Source of the DNA: CAIKLP01 sp965279595
GTDB taxonomy: Bacteria; Bacteroidota; Bacteroidia; Sphingobacteriales; Sphingobacteriaceae
Direction of reading: 5' to 3'
Assembly: GCA_965279595.1 (NCBI GenBank)
Contig: OZ257246.1
Span: forward strand, 2,356,001-2,420,000
Length of the DNA: 64,000 nt
The position numbers and the translations under genes are program-made. This document shows positions 8,375 to 17,033 of the stretch, one piece after another; the first letter of the stretch is position 1; each line of letters starts with the position of its first letter. The notes below the pieces were generated by a model. It did not search any database and was not told where the DNA came from. It saw nothing but the letters and a program-made list of their open reading frames with translations.

Positions 8375-9604
8375 ATGTTTGATTTAGATAAATGGCAAGA
8401 AATATTTAGTACTATTCGCAAAAATCAATTGCGAACTTTCCTCACGGGTTTTAGTGTGGCTTGGGGAATTTTTATTCTGATCATATTATTAGGTTCTGGG
8501 CAAGGACTTAAAAATGGAGCTGAACATCAATTTCTTTCTGATGCAAGCAATGCCATATGGGTTCAAAATGGAGTTACTAGTTTGCCTTATAAAGGAATGC
8601 AACCTGGAAGACCCATACGTTTAACCAATAGCGATTATGAATACATCAAAAATAATATTAATGGTGTTGAACATATTACTACCGCTTATGATCCTAGAAG
8701 TATTAAAGGAATTAATTATAAAAAAGAAAAAGGATCATTCTTTGTTCGATCATGTGGGAAAGACCATCATTATTTAGAAAAAGCAAATATTATTTCAGGA
8801 AGATTTATCAATCAAATTGATATTGAAGAATATCGTAAAGTAGCTGTAATAGGTATTCCTGTTAGGGATGCATTATTTAAATCAGAAGATCCAATCGGTA
8901 AATATTTGGATGTATCTGGTATCCCATATAAAGTTATAGGTGTGTTTACAGATGAAGGTAATCAAGATAATGATCGACTTTATATACCAGTTTCAACAGC
9001 ACAAAGAGCTTACAATGGAAAAGATAATGTAAATGTGGTATGGTATTCAACAGGAAAAGCTTCCATAGTTGAAAGCAATAGAATGTTGGAAGAAACCAAA
9101 GCTTACTTAGCCAATAAATATAGTTTTGATCCAGAAGATCCAAGAGCCATTTTTATTTTCAATAATAATGAAAATTATAAAAATGTAATGAACATGCTTG
9201 ATGGAATTAAATTCTTTGTTTGGATAATTGGAATTGGAACTATCATTGCAGGAATTGTTGGAGTAAGTAATATAATGATGATTGTAGTTAAAGAAAGAAC
9301 CAAAGAAATTGGAATTCGTAAAGCAATTGGTGCTACACCAGGTTCAATCATAAGTTTAATCATACAAGAATCAGTTTTGATAACATCATTTGCTGGTTAC
9401 ATTGGATTAGTGCTAGGAGTTTGTGTAACTGAATTAGCCAAAAAATTTATGCCACCATCTGATTTTTTCAGAAACCCAGAAGTAGATTTAAATGTAGCAA
9501 TTACTGCAACTATGGTTCTAGTATTTGCTGGTGCAATGGCTGGTTTAATACCTGCTTTAAAGGCAGCTAATATTCGACCAATTGAAGCATTAAGAGATGA
9601 ATAA
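8375..9604 (+). CDS. MacB-like ABC transporter permease 1
   Basis: 409 residues: N-terminal helix after FDLDKWQEIFSTIRKNQLRT, a large periplasmic MacB-PCD domain (about 45-270), then three helices of the FtsX domain with the diagnostic GVSNIMMIVVKERTKEIGIR and a C-terminal IPALKAANIRPIEALRDE. Only 3 nt separate it from the ATPase gene. It pairs with the related but different permease encoded next; the common HlyD-type adaptor follows. This suggests a heterodimeric MacB-like complex rather than the homodimer of E. coli MacB, where ATPase and permease are fused. Confidence 0.9.
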   Translation: MFDLDKWQEIFSTIRKNQLRTFLTGFSVAWGIFILIILLGSGQGLKNGAEHQFLSDASNAIWVQNGVTSLPYKGMQPGRPIRLTNSDYEYIKNNINGVEHITTAYDPRSIKGINYKKEKGSFFVRSCGKDHHYLEKANIISGRFINQIDIEEYRKVAVIGIPVRDALFKSEDPIGKYLDVSGIPYKVIGVFTDEGNQDNDRLYIPVSTAQRAYNGKDNVNVVWYSTGKASIVESNRMLEETKAYLANKYSFDPEDPRAIFIFNNNENYKNVMNMLDGIKFFVWIIGIGTIIAGIVGVSNIMMIVVKERTKEIGIRKAIGATPGSIISLIIQESVLITSFAGYIGLVLGVCVTELAKKFMPPSDFFRNPEVDLNVAITATMVLVFAGAMAGLIPALKAANIRPIEALRDE

Positions 9605-9623
9605 TTAATTTAATCTTACAACT

Positions 9624-10889
9624 ATGTTTGACAGAGACTCATTTCAAGAAATTACAAGTACCATTAAAAAGAATAAACTTAGAACTGCATTAACAGCGTT
9701 TGGAGTTTTTTGGGGTATTTTCATGTTAGTGATCATGCTCGGATCTGGAAATGGATTGCGAAATGGTGTTATTGGTGGCTTTGATGGAATGGCAACAAAT
9801 AGTTTTTTTATTTGGGCACAGAAAACAAATAAACCATACAAAGGATTTCAACCAGGTAGAAGATTTAATTATACAAACGATGATGCAATTGCAATAAAAA
9901 CAAATATTAAAGATGCAGAATTTGTTTGCCCTAGAAATCAATTAGGAGGATATCAAGGTGGTAATAATGTTGTAAGAGGAATCAAATCTGGAACTTTTAG
10001 TATCTATGGTGATTATCCAGACTTTCTGAATATACAACCAATGAAAAATTTACAAGGACGATTTGTAAATGATTTGGATATCAAACAAAAAAGAAAAGTT
10101 GCAGTAATTGGTAACCGTGTGCAAGAACTTTTATTTGCTCCAAATGAAAACCCAATTGGAAATTATATAAGAATTAATGGTGTATATTTTCAAGTTGTAG
10201 GGGTTTTCAAAACAAATAAAGGTGGCGGACAAGGACAAGAAGAATCGCAAACAGTTTATATTCCATTTAGTACCTTTCAAACTGCTTTTAATTATGGAAA
10301 TATAGTTGGATGGTTTGCTATTACTTCAAAAAAAGATGTCCCAGTTGAATTGGTTGAAGCAAAAGTTATTGATTTATTAAAACAAAGGCATAGCATTGCA
10401 CCTGATGATAAATTAGCAGTTGGACACTGGAACATGGGAAAGGAATTCGGGAAAATATCTGGTTTATTTTCTGGAATTGATTTATTGGTTTGGATTGTTG
10501 GAATAGGAACTTTAATAGCAGGTGTGATTGGAGTAAGTAACATCATGCTTATAATAGTAAAAGAAAGAACAAAAGAAATTGGAATTAAAAGAGCTTTAGG
10601 TGCTACACCTTTTGTAATTGTAAGTCAGATTATTTTAGAATCTGTTTTCTTAACTTCAGTAGCAGGTTATTTTGGATTGCTAGCTGGTATAGGTGTTCTG
10701 GAAGGTGTCTCCTCCTTATTGTCAGGTAATCCTGATGGCGGAGGAATGTTTGATAGACCAGAAGTTGATTTAAATGTTGCTGTTACTGCACTTATTGTTT
10801 TAATTATATCAGGTGCCTTGGCTGGGTTTATACCTGCCAAAAGAGCTATACAAATAAAGCCCATTGAGGCATTACGTTCAGAAGGATAA
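9624..10889 (+). CDS. MacB-like ABC transporter permease 2
   Basis: 421 residues, clearly paralogous to the preceding gene: the same start pattern (FDRDSFQEITSTIKKNKLRTA), the FtsX signature GVSNIMLIIVKERTKEIGIK and the closing IPAKRAIQIKPIEALRSE. The periplasmic part is more diverged, with Gly-rich insertions (NKGGGQGQEES and NPDGGGMFD). It lies 19 nt after permease 1. Two non-identical permeases served by one ATPase imply a heterodimer with an asymmetric periplasmic face. Confidence 0.9.
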   Translation: MFDRDSFQEITSTIKKNKLRTALTAFGVFWGIFMLVIMLGSGNGLRNGVIGGFDGMATNSFFIWAQKTNKPYKGFQPGRRFNYTNDDAIAIKTNIKDAEFVCPRNQLGGYQGGNNVVRGIKSGTFSIYGDYPDFLNIQPMKNLQGRFVNDLDIKQKRKVAVIGNRVQELLFAPNENPIGNYIRINGVYFQVVGVFKTNKGGGQGQEESQTVYIPFSTFQTAFNYGNIVGWFAITSKKDVPVELVEAKVIDLLKQRHSIAPDDKLAVGHWNMGKEFGKISGLFSGIDLLVWIVGIGTLIAGVIGVSNIMLIIVKERTKEIGIKRALGATPFVIVSQIILESVFLTSVAGYFGLLAGIGVLEGVSSLLSGNPDGGGMFDRPEVDLNVAVTALIVLIISGALAGFIPAKRAIQIKPIEALRSEG

Positions 10890-10915
10890 ATAAATTTTAA
10901 ACTAAAAAATAAAAA

Positions 10916-12022
10916 ATGATGAAGAAATTCATTCGCATTACACTATTAGCATTATTAGTTGTTTCATTCATTGGAACCATTTATTTCTTGTATTTAAAAT
11001 CAGAAAAAAAACCTGAGGAATTTACAATTGAAAGTACCATGATAAATAATATCATAAAGAAAACAGTTGCAACTGGGGCTGTAGTTCCAAGAAAAGAAAT
11101 AGAAATAAAACCTAGAGTATCAGGTATTATTGAAAAGATATTTGTGCAAGCTGGACAAATGATTAAAGAAGGTGATATGATTGCGAGAGTAAAAATTATT
11201 CCAAATATGGTTAATTTAAATGAGGCAGAAAGTAGATTATCAAGGGCAAAAATTAATTTCAATAATTCTAAAATTGAATACGATAGAGTAAAGAAATTAT
11301 ATGATCAGAAAGTATTATCACTTTCTGAATTTCAAAGAACCGAATTGAATTTCAATAGTTCAAAAGAAGAATTAGAAACTGCAGATAACAATCTTCAATT
11401 AATTAAGCAGGGTACTTCAAAGGCAATGGGTAATGCAACAAATACTGTAATTAGAGCAACTATTTCAGGTATGGTTTTGAATGTACCAGTTAAAGAAGGA
11501 AATTCAGTAATTGAAAGTAATACATTTAATGAAGGAACTACTATTGCTACAATTGCTGACATGACTGACATGATTTTTTTAGGAAAGGTTGATGAATCAG
11601 AAGTAGGTAAAATAAAATCAGGTATGGACTTGATTGTAACGATTGGAGCCATTGAAAAAGATACCTATAATGCAAGTTTAGAATATATCTCACCTAAAGG
11701 AGTTGAACAAGATGGAGCAATACAATTTGAAATAAAAGCTGCTATGAAATTGAAACCGGGTAGTTTCATTCGTTCAGGTTATAGCGCAAATGCTGATATT
11801 GTATTAGATAGAAAAGACAGTGTATTGTGTATTCCAGAAAGTGTTTTAAAATTTGATCATGATAGTGCATATGTAGAAATAGAAATTGCACCACAATCAT
11901 TTAAAAAGACTTACATTAAAACTGGTTTATCTGATGGAATTAATATTGAAGTAATTGAAGGACTAACTAAACAATCAAAAATTAAAGGAGGCATCAAACA
12001 AACTGAAGCTCCTAAAGAATAG
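10916..12022 (+). CDS. Periplasmic adaptor (MacA/HlyD membrane-fusion protein)
   Basis: 368 residues: one N-terminal transmembrane anchor (residues about 5-25), a biotinyl-lipoyl-like half motif near VPRKEIEIKPRVSGIIEKIF, a short coiled-coil hairpin (about 100-165, for example NFNNSKIEYDRVKKLYDQK), then the second lipoyl half and a beta-barrel domain. This is the MacA-like adaptor that would link the two permeases to an outer-membrane TolC-like channel. No TolC gene is in this operon, so the channel must be encoded elsewhere. It is the last gene before a terminator. Two adjacent ATG codons are present; the first is used here. Confidence 0.9.
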   Translation: MMKKFIRITLLALLVVSFIGTIYFLYLKSEKKPEEFTIESTMINNIIKKTVATGAVVPRKEIEIKPRVSGIIEKIFVQAGQMIKEGDMIARVKIIPNMVNLNEAESRLSRAKINFNNSKIEYDRVKKLYDQKVLSLSEFQRTELNFNSSKEELETADNNLQLIKQGTSKAMGNATNTVIRATISGMVLNVPVKEGNSVIESNTFNEGTTIATIADMTDMIFLGKVDESEVGKIKSGMDLIVTIGAIEKDTYNASLEYISPKGVEQDGAIQFEIKAAMKLKPGSFIRSGYSANADIVLDRKDSVLCIPESVLKFDHDSAYVEIEIAPQSFKKTYIKTGLSDGINIEVIEGLTKQSKIKGGIKQTEAPKE

Positions 12023-12128
12023 ATTAATTTAGAAATAGATACAACTATTTCAGAAATGTAGCGTCTTTGGAATAGTTACCTGCGTTCTTTATTTAATAAA
12101 ATCCAAGTTTAATTAATAATTGGGTAAC

Positions 12129-12172
12129 AAAGCAGATCTGGATTGCGCAAGCTAGGTCTGCTTTATTTTTTT
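12129..12172 (+). terminator. Intrinsic terminator of the MacAB-like operon
   Basis: AAAGCAGATCT ... AGGTCTGCTTT stem (one G-T wobble) followed by ATTTTTTT. It overlaps the end of the convergent acyltransferase gene and may serve both directions. Confidence 0.8.
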
Positions 12173-12786
12173 ATACGTAGACCTTTTTCAATTGCTGATT
12201 GATGATGTGAATTAATTATTGTCTTTAGATTTTCAAAATTCCAATCAGTATTCGTACCACAATCCAACAGTTCAAATCTTACTTGTGGTTTAAAGCCTTC
12301 GTAATAATCAAGAATAGTTGCTGAATAAATTATTTGACAAGGACTTTTACAATTTTTAATGATATACTCCACTCCTTTCTCTATATGGATTTTATGTGTA
12401 TGCATTGATTCCAATTCACCTTGTGGAAATAATAGAATTGCATTTTGTGGATCTTCCAAAATTTGAGCCGAATATTTTAAGGAAATTAAACTTTCTCTTG
12501 AATCTTTTTTGATAGAATAAGCACCTAGTAACCTTAACATTTTTCGATTTGCTAAGTGATCTTCTTGCATCATAATGTGAAACTTTTTTTTAAGATGATT
12601 ATTAATTAGATAACCACCTAAAAAACCATCCCACCAAGAAAAATGATTCATTAATAAAATTACCGAATGATTTTCTTTTAAATTTATTTCACTAACCGAA
12701 ATTGTACTGAATTTTCTTTTTAATTTCCTTTCTAAGAAAAAGGCAAAAATTTTACAAACGATATTATTTCTATTTGATTTAATCAT
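12163..12786 (-). CDS. 1-acyl-glycerol-phosphate acyltransferase-like protein (PlsC domain)
   Basis: 207 residues with the PlsC acyltransferase motifs: motif I NHFSWWDGF (H and D of HX4D), a middle block around KKDSRESLIS, and motif III LLFPQGELES. Such enzymes transfer an acyl group to lysophospholipids or related acceptors at the inner membrane. There is no clear transmembrane helix, so it is probably membrane-associated. The start codon overlaps the stop of the preceding hydrolase gene by one base, so it belongs to the leftward arm of the kynurenine cluster although its chemistry has no obvious link. The real acceptor is unknown. Confidence 0.82.
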   Translation of the reverse strand: MIKSNRNNIVCKIFAFFLERKLKRKFSTISVSEINLKENHSVILLMNHFSWWDGFLGGYLINNHLKKKFHIMMQEDHLANRKMLRLLGAYSIKKDSRESLISLKYSAQILEDPQNAILLFPQGELESMHTHKIHIEKGVEYIIKNCKSPCQIIYSATILDYYEGFKPQVRFELLDCGTNTDWNFENLKTIINSHHQSAIEKGLRIKK

Positions 12787-13598
12787 TATTTAGAAATTAA
12801 TATTTGATCTAATTCTTTAGTAACCAACCAATGCCCGAAGTCAACAGTAACCAATCTTTTATGCTCATAGTTTAACAAAAAGGATTTTGCATTTTTTGCA
12901 GGAAACAAATGATCATTTTTGCCAAATATCAAATCTATAGGTATTTGAAACTTTCTGATTTCCTGTTCTATTAAGGGCAAATTTGGAATTATATTTTTTT
13001 GAAAAGTAATGTGATTATAGACTACCTTTCGTTTCTCAATATGATCAATTTCATTATAAGCAATTTTATAAAGCTCATCATTCAATAATTTGAGTTGATA
13101 TATTATTTTAAGAAAATTAACCATTAAAGTAGGGTGAAAAGTCAATTTCCTAAAAATCCAATTTCCAACTTTGTTGTTAGATAGAAATTTAAACCCTTTG
13201 TGAATTTTCAATCCATCAGGTGCAAATAAATATACTTTATTAATATTTTCGGCATAATATTCAATTAACGAAAGTGCGTAATTGGCTCCTAAAGAATATC
13301 CTGCAATAGAAAATTTTTTAATTTGAAATTGCTCAATTAAGGGTGCTATTAATTGATTGATTTGAATTTTGGAAAGCCCTTTTTGAATATTACTTAAACT
13401 ATTATCATCTAAAGTAGTTTCACCATGATAAAATAAGTTTATACCTATAATGTTATACTTTTTTAGAAAATAATCTTCTAATACATTAAATTGTTTTCCA
13501 TCCATTCCAAAACCATGAAATACGAATAGAAACTCAGAACCACTTCCATATTGGTGATAGTGAATTGTACCTAAATTTTCAACATAATATTTCCCCAT
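12786..13598 (-). CDS. Alpha/beta-hydrolase fold protein
   Basis: 270 residues. It has the oxyanion-hole motif VFHGFGMDG, the strand-turn INLFYHGETT, the nucleophile elbow GYSLG (Ser) and a C-terminal DLIFGKNDHLFPA (acid), with VDFGHWL providing the His. The substrate is unknown. It lies 3 nt after the RidA gene and overlaps the acyltransferase gene, in the same operon as the 2-aminomuconate-branch enzymes. A formamidase role was considered, but the sequence looks like a generic lipase/esterase-type hydrolase, not a known kynurenine formamidase. Confidence 0.82.
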   Translation of the reverse strand: MGKYYVENLGTIHYHQYGSGSEFLFVFHGFGMDGKQFNVLEDYFLKKYNIIGINLFYHGETTLDDNSLSNIQKGLSKIQINQLIAPLIEQFQIKKFSIAGYSLGANYALSLIEYYAENINKVYLFAPDGLKIHKGFKFLSNNKVGNWIFRKLTFHPTLMVNFLKIIYQLKLLNDELYKIAYNEIDHIEKRKVVYNHITFQKNIIPNLPLIEQEIRKFQIPIDLIFGKNDHLFPAKNAKSFLLNYEHKRLVTVDFGHWLVTKELDQILISK

Positions 13599-13601
13599 CC
13601 A

Positions 13602-14018
13602 TTATTCAATTGTGGCAATACATTTAAGTTCTATAGCAATTGGGGTGGGTAGACAATTAATTTCACAAGTTGTTCTACAAGGCAAATTATCTTTAAAATA
13701 CTCCGCATAAATAGCATTGTATTTTTTAAAATCATCTTTCATATTGGTTAAAAAAACAGTCACGTCTATTAATTTATCCCAAGAAGAGCCGGCTTCTTCT
13801 AAAATAATTTTAACATTGTTAAATACTGACCTGCATTGAGTTTCAATGTCGTAAGAAATTATTTCACCTTGTTCATTTAATTCAACACCAGGAATTTTTT
13901 TTGTTCCTCTTTCTCTAGGTCCAACTCCTGATAAGAATAATAAATTTCCAACCTTCCTAGCATGAGGATATAAACCAACAGGTTCAGGTGCTTTTGATGA
14001 ATTGATTATTTCAGACAT
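13602..14018 (-). CDS. RidA-family protein, probable 2-aminomuconate deaminase
   Basis: 138 residues, YjgF/RidA fold. The motif set SGVGPRE, YAEYFKDNLPCRTTCEINCLP and the closing IELKCIATIE gives the conserved Arg and Glu that bind the carboxylate and activate water. Standard RidA deaminates enamines, but the next genes upstream encode a muconic-semialdehyde dehydrogenase and other 3-hydroxyanthranilate-pathway enzymes. In the 2-nitrobenzoate/3-hydroxyanthranilate pathway of Pseudomonas and relatives, the deaminase of 2-aminomuconate is a RidA homologue. That makes deamination of 2-aminomuconate to 4-oxalocrotonate the likely role. Spacing to its neighbours is 10 nt and 3 nt. Confidence 0.8.
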   Translation of the reverse strand: MSEIINSSKAPEPVGLYPHARKVGNLLFLSGVGPRERGTKKIPGVELNEQGEIISYDIETQCRSVFNNVKIILEEAGSSWDKLIDVTVFLTNMKDDFKKYNAIYAEYFKDNLPCRTTCEINCLPTPIAIELKCIATIE

Positions 14019-14028
14019 GATATTATTT

Positions 14029-15468
14029 TTAATAACGGATACAAATATTTTTAGCTTCGGTAAAAAATCTAAGTGCTTCCCACCCTCCTTCTCTTCCTAC
14101 TCCTGAATTTTTCATACCTCCAAATGCGGTTCTTAAATCTCTTAACAACCAGCAATTAATCCAAATTATTCCTGATTGAATTTCATCAGCCATTCTATGT
14201 GCTCTGTTTAAGTTTTGTGTCCATAGTGTTGCTGCTAAACCATATTCTGTAGCATTTGCATATTTTAATACTTCATCTTCAGTATCAAATGGCATTATAG
14301 TTACAACTGGTCCAAAAATTTCCTCCAAATTTGTTCTGCAATTATAAGCCAGTCCTTCAATTACCGTGGGTTCAATAAAATAACCTTCTGAACATCTTCC
14401 TTCAGGATTTAAAAATTTCCCTCCAGTTAAAATAGTTCCACCTTCCTGTTTAGCCAAATCAATATAAGACAATACTTTCTCATATTGCATTTTAGATACT
14501 ATCGCTCCTAAATTTACTTCTGAATTTGGATCACCAGTTTTCAGTTCTTTTACTTTTGAAACAAACGCATCTTTAAATTTTGAATAAATGGAGCGCTCCA
14601 CAAAAATTCTTGATCCACACAAACAAATTTGTCCTTGATTTTCAAATGAAGATCTTAAAGTGGTTGATATCATTTTATCAAAATCGCAATCAGCAAAAAT
14701 GATATTGGGATTTTTACCACCTAATTCTAATGAAAGTTTTTTAAACATTGGTGCCGCAATACTTGCTATTCTTTTACCAGTTGCAGTACCACCTGTAAAT
14801 GAAATCGCTTTAATATTTGGATGAGCAGAAATTGCATCACCAACTTTGGAACCTAAACCATGAACAATATTTAAAACACCTTTTGGTAAACCAGCTTTTA
14901 TGCATACTTCAGCAAGCAGATAAGAAGTCATTGGGGTAACTTCAGTAGGTTTAGCCACCACACAATTCCCAGCTGCCAAAGCAGGAGCAATTTTCCAACT
15001 AAATAAATACAAAGGCAAATTCCAAGGAGAAATGCAAGCTACAACCCCAATTGGTCTTCGAGTAGTATAGTTAACTCCTACTCCTTCCATATAATGTGAT
15101 TCAGAAGAAAATTGTTGAATAGCTGAAGAGAAAAACCTAAAATTACTAATGGCTCTTGGAATATCAACTCTTCTGGATAACCATAATGGTTTACCATTAT
15201 CAATAGATTCAGCAATTACAAATTCTTCAAATCTTTCTTCAATTCCTTTTGCAATTTTTTCAATGATTGAAGCTCTTGTTTCGTAATGAGTATTGGCCCA
15301 CATAGTTTCCGCTGATTTAGCAGCATCAACTGCTAAATCAATATCTCTTTCATCAGAATCTGGAATTAATGAATAAACTTTGCCCGTAGCTGGTTCAATA
15401 TTGTCTAAATATTTTTTAGAAACAGGTTCAACTAATTCTCCATTTATATAATTTAATATTTTGTTCAT
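14029..15468 (-). CDS. 2-aminomuconic/2-hydroxymuconic semialdehyde dehydrogenase
   Basis: 479 residues, full-length NAD(P)-dependent aldehyde dehydrogenase. The catalytic Glu lies in LELGGKNPN, the catalytic Cys in FENQGQICLCGSR, and the cofactor motif in FTGGTATGKRIA. The overall wording (YINGELVEPVSKKYLDNIEPATGKVY, and GIIWINCWLLRDLRTAFGGMK near the end) is that of the AMSDH/ALDH8 group, which oxidises 2-aminomuconate semialdehyde to 2-aminomuconate. It is placed between the SDR and RidA genes and divergent from hydroxyanthranilate dioxygenase and ACMS decarboxylase, whose product is its expected substrate. Confidence 0.87.
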   Translation of the reverse strand: MNKILNYINGELVEPVSKKYLDNIEPATGKVYSLIPDSDERDIDLAVDAAKSAETMWANTHYETRASIIEKIAKGIEERFEEFVIAESIDNGKPLWLSRRVDIPRAISNFRFFSSAIQQFSSESHYMEGVGVNYTTRRPIGVVACISPWNLPLYLFSWKIAPALAAGNCVVAKPTEVTPMTSYLLAEVCIKAGLPKGVLNIVHGLGSKVGDAISAHPNIKAISFTGGTATGKRIASIAAPMFKKLSLELGGKNPNIIFADCDFDKMISTTLRSSFENQGQICLCGSRIFVERSIYSKFKDAFVSKVKELKTGDPNSEVNLGAIVSKMQYEKVLSYIDLAKQEGGTILTGGKFLNPEGRCSEGYFIEPTVIEGLAYNCRTNLEEIFGPVVTIMPFDTEDEVLKYANATEYGLAATLWTQNLNRAHRMADEIQSGIIWINCWLLRDLRTAFGGMKNSGVGREGGWEALRFFTEAKNICIRY

Positions 15469-15477
15469 TATCCTTTA

Positions 15478-16266
15478 TTAAAATGCCATTGTTCTACCAC
15501 CATCAACAGCAATACTCTGCCCATTAATATAACTAGCAGCTGGCGATGCTAAAAATGCTGCTAATGCAGCAATTTCTTCTGGATGACCAAATCTGCCTGC
15601 AGGAATTTCTGCAATCATTTCTGCTTCTACTTCTTCAACTAAATGATGTGACTTTTCTGCTTTATTAGAAATAATAGATTCTAATCTAATTGTTTTTGTT
15701 GCGCCTGGTAAAACATTGTTTACAGTTATGCCATGCTTAGCAATTTCAAAACTCAATGTTTTTGCCCAACCTGCTACAGCTGCTCTTGTTGTGTTTGATA
15801 CCCCTAAACCTTTTAAAGGTTGTTTAACTGAAGTAGAAATAACATTTATTATTCGTCCCCATTTCTTTTCAATCATAGAGGGTAAAAATGCTTGAACTAA
15901 AGCATGATTGCATAACAAATGTGATTGAATAGAAGATACGAATGCATTTATTTCTGCATCAGCAATTAAACCTGCTGGTGGACCTCCAGTATTATTAACT
16001 AATATATCAACTTGTACTTTTTTGGCAAATTCAGTGGCTTTAAACTTTACATTTAAAGAGTCAGAAAAATCAGCTACCACAAACTGATGTTGTTGGTTTT
16101 TTTTGATATCAAGTTCTTTAACAACTTGCTTCAAAGCTTCTTCATTCCTCGCAATCAAAATAACATTAGCTCCTAAATCTGCTAATTCTTTCGCAATTGC
16201 TTTTCCAATTCCTTGTGTACTACCACAAACAACTGCGTTTTTACCTATTAAAGACAAATTAATCAT
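15478..16266 (-). CDS. Atypical short-chain dehydrogenase/reductase lacking the YxxxK pair
   Basis: 262 residues, Rossmann fold with GSTQGIGKAIA (nucleotide loop) and NNTGGPPAG. Where classical SDRs have Tyr-x-x-x-Lys, this protein reads VSNTTRAAVAGWAKTL, so the catalytic Tyr is Asn and the Lys is Arg. The active-site Ser (VISTSVK) is kept. A known SDR subgroup resembling beta-ketoacyl-ACP reductases lacks the perfect catalytic tetrad, and this protein looks like a member. It leads the leftward arm of the kynurenine cluster. Its reaction there is unknown. A perfect TATATTTG box ends 4 nt before the ATG, so the mRNA may be leaderless. Confidence 0.87.
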   Translation of the reverse strand: MINLSLIGKNAVVCGSTQGIGKAIAKELADLGANVILIARNEEALKQVVKELDIKKNQQHQFVVADFSDSLNVKFKATEFAKKVQVDILVNNTGGPPAGLIADAEINAFVSSIQSHLLCNHALVQAFLPSMIEKKWGRIINVISTSVKQPLKGLGVSNTTRAAVAGWAKTLSFEIAKHGITVNNVLPGATKTIRLESIISNKAEKSHHLVEEVEAEMIAEIPAGRFGHPEEIAALAAFLASPAASYINGQSIAVDGGRTMAF

Positions 16267-16270
16267 GAAA

Positions 16271-16278
16271 CAAATATA
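16271..16278 (-). promoter_or_regulatory. Minus-7 box TATATTTG for the leftward kynurenine arm
   Basis: Read on the minus strand, TATATTTG lies at 16278-16271, followed by TTTC and the ATG at 16266. No clear minus-33 TTG is seen 17-23 nt upstream. The geometry predicts a leaderless or nearly leaderless transcript. Confidence 0.45.
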
Positions 16279-16446
16279 ATTCTATTGACCATGTTTAGAT
16301 AGTGATTTTTGAAATTAATGCAATTTCTATTTCTTTGCTTATGTATCTAAATCGAACCATTTTCCTTATTTGCAATTAGTTAAGTCAATAATAATAATTG
16401 ATTTAGTATAAATGTAAGATTCATCGAATTTTAATGGTTAAAATTG

Positions 16447-16454
16447 TATTTTTG
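16447..16454 (+). promoter_or_regulatory. Minus-7 box TATTTTTG before hydroxyanthranilate dioxygenase
   Basis: TATTTTTG fits TAnnTTTG and ends 18 nt before the ATG at 16473. A minus-33 element is not evident. If real, it rules out the alternative upstream ATG at 16434. Confidence 0.35.
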
Positions 16455-16472
16455 GATATAAAAACCAAGATT

Positions 16473-16997
16473 ATGCCCATTCAACGTCCCTTTAATTTGA
16501 AACAATGGATTGAAACAAATCGTCATCTATTGAAACCTCCTGTTGGAAACCAAAGTGTTTATAAAGACGCAGAAAATTTTATTGTCATGGTAGTTGGCGG
16601 GCCCAATGCTCGAAAGGATTTTCATTATAACGAAAGTGAGGAACTATATCTTCAAATTGAAGGTAATATGGTTTTAAGAATTATTGAAGATGGTAAGCAG
16701 GTAGATATTCCAATCAATGAAGGTGATATGTTCTTATTACCACCTAAAACTCCACATTCACCTCAAAGGCCTGCAAATACGGTAGGATTAGTAGTTGAAA
16801 AAGTAAGAGAGAATAAAGAAATAGATGGATTTTTATGGTTTTGTGAAAAATGCAATTCAAAATTATATGAAGAGTATTTTGAGTTAACTGATATTGTAAA
16901 ACAATTACCTCCTGTAATGGAAAAGTTTTATTCTTCAGAAGAACATAGAGTTTGCAATAATTGTGGCAATGTGATGGAACCACCTATTAAGAAATAA
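16473..16997 (+). CDS. nbaC: 3-hydroxyanthranilate 3,4-dioxygenase
   Basis: 174 residues. Opens the ring of 3-hydroxyanthranilate to 2-amino-3-carboxymuconate semialdehyde (ACMS). With the start used here, the cupin iron ligands fall at H51, E57 and H95, and the substrate Arg at R99; these are the positions I recall for the structurally studied bacterial enzyme. A C-terminal rubredoxin-like four-Cys site (WFCEKCNS and VCNNCGN) is present, as in bacterial members. An in-frame ATG at 16434 would add 13 residues, but it breaks the family numbering and lies upstream of a promoter-like TATTTTTG. It is the first gene of the rightward arm of the cluster. Confidence 0.94.
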   Translation: MPIQRPFNLKQWIETNRHLLKPPVGNQSVYKDAENFIVMVVGGPNARKDFHYNESEELYLQIEGNMVLRIIEDGKQVDIPINEGDMFLLPPKTPHSPQRPANTVGLVVEKVRENKEIDGFLWFCEKCNSKLYEEYFELTDIVKQLPPVMEKFYSSEEHRVCNNCGNVMEPPIKK

Positions 16998-17033
16998 TTT
17001 AGCATTTGTTTTCATCCAATACGTATAAGCTTC

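Noticed and set aside
12786..13598. Alpha/beta hydrolase as kynurenine formamidase
   Set aside because: No HGGxW-type formamidase motif is seen; a generic GYSLG elbow only. Operon position alone is not enough.
16434..16472. Upstream ATG extending 3-hydroxyanthranilate dioxygenase by 13 residues
   Set aside because: The shorter form places metal ligands at H51, E57 and H95 as in the family, and a promoter-like box lies between the two ATGs.
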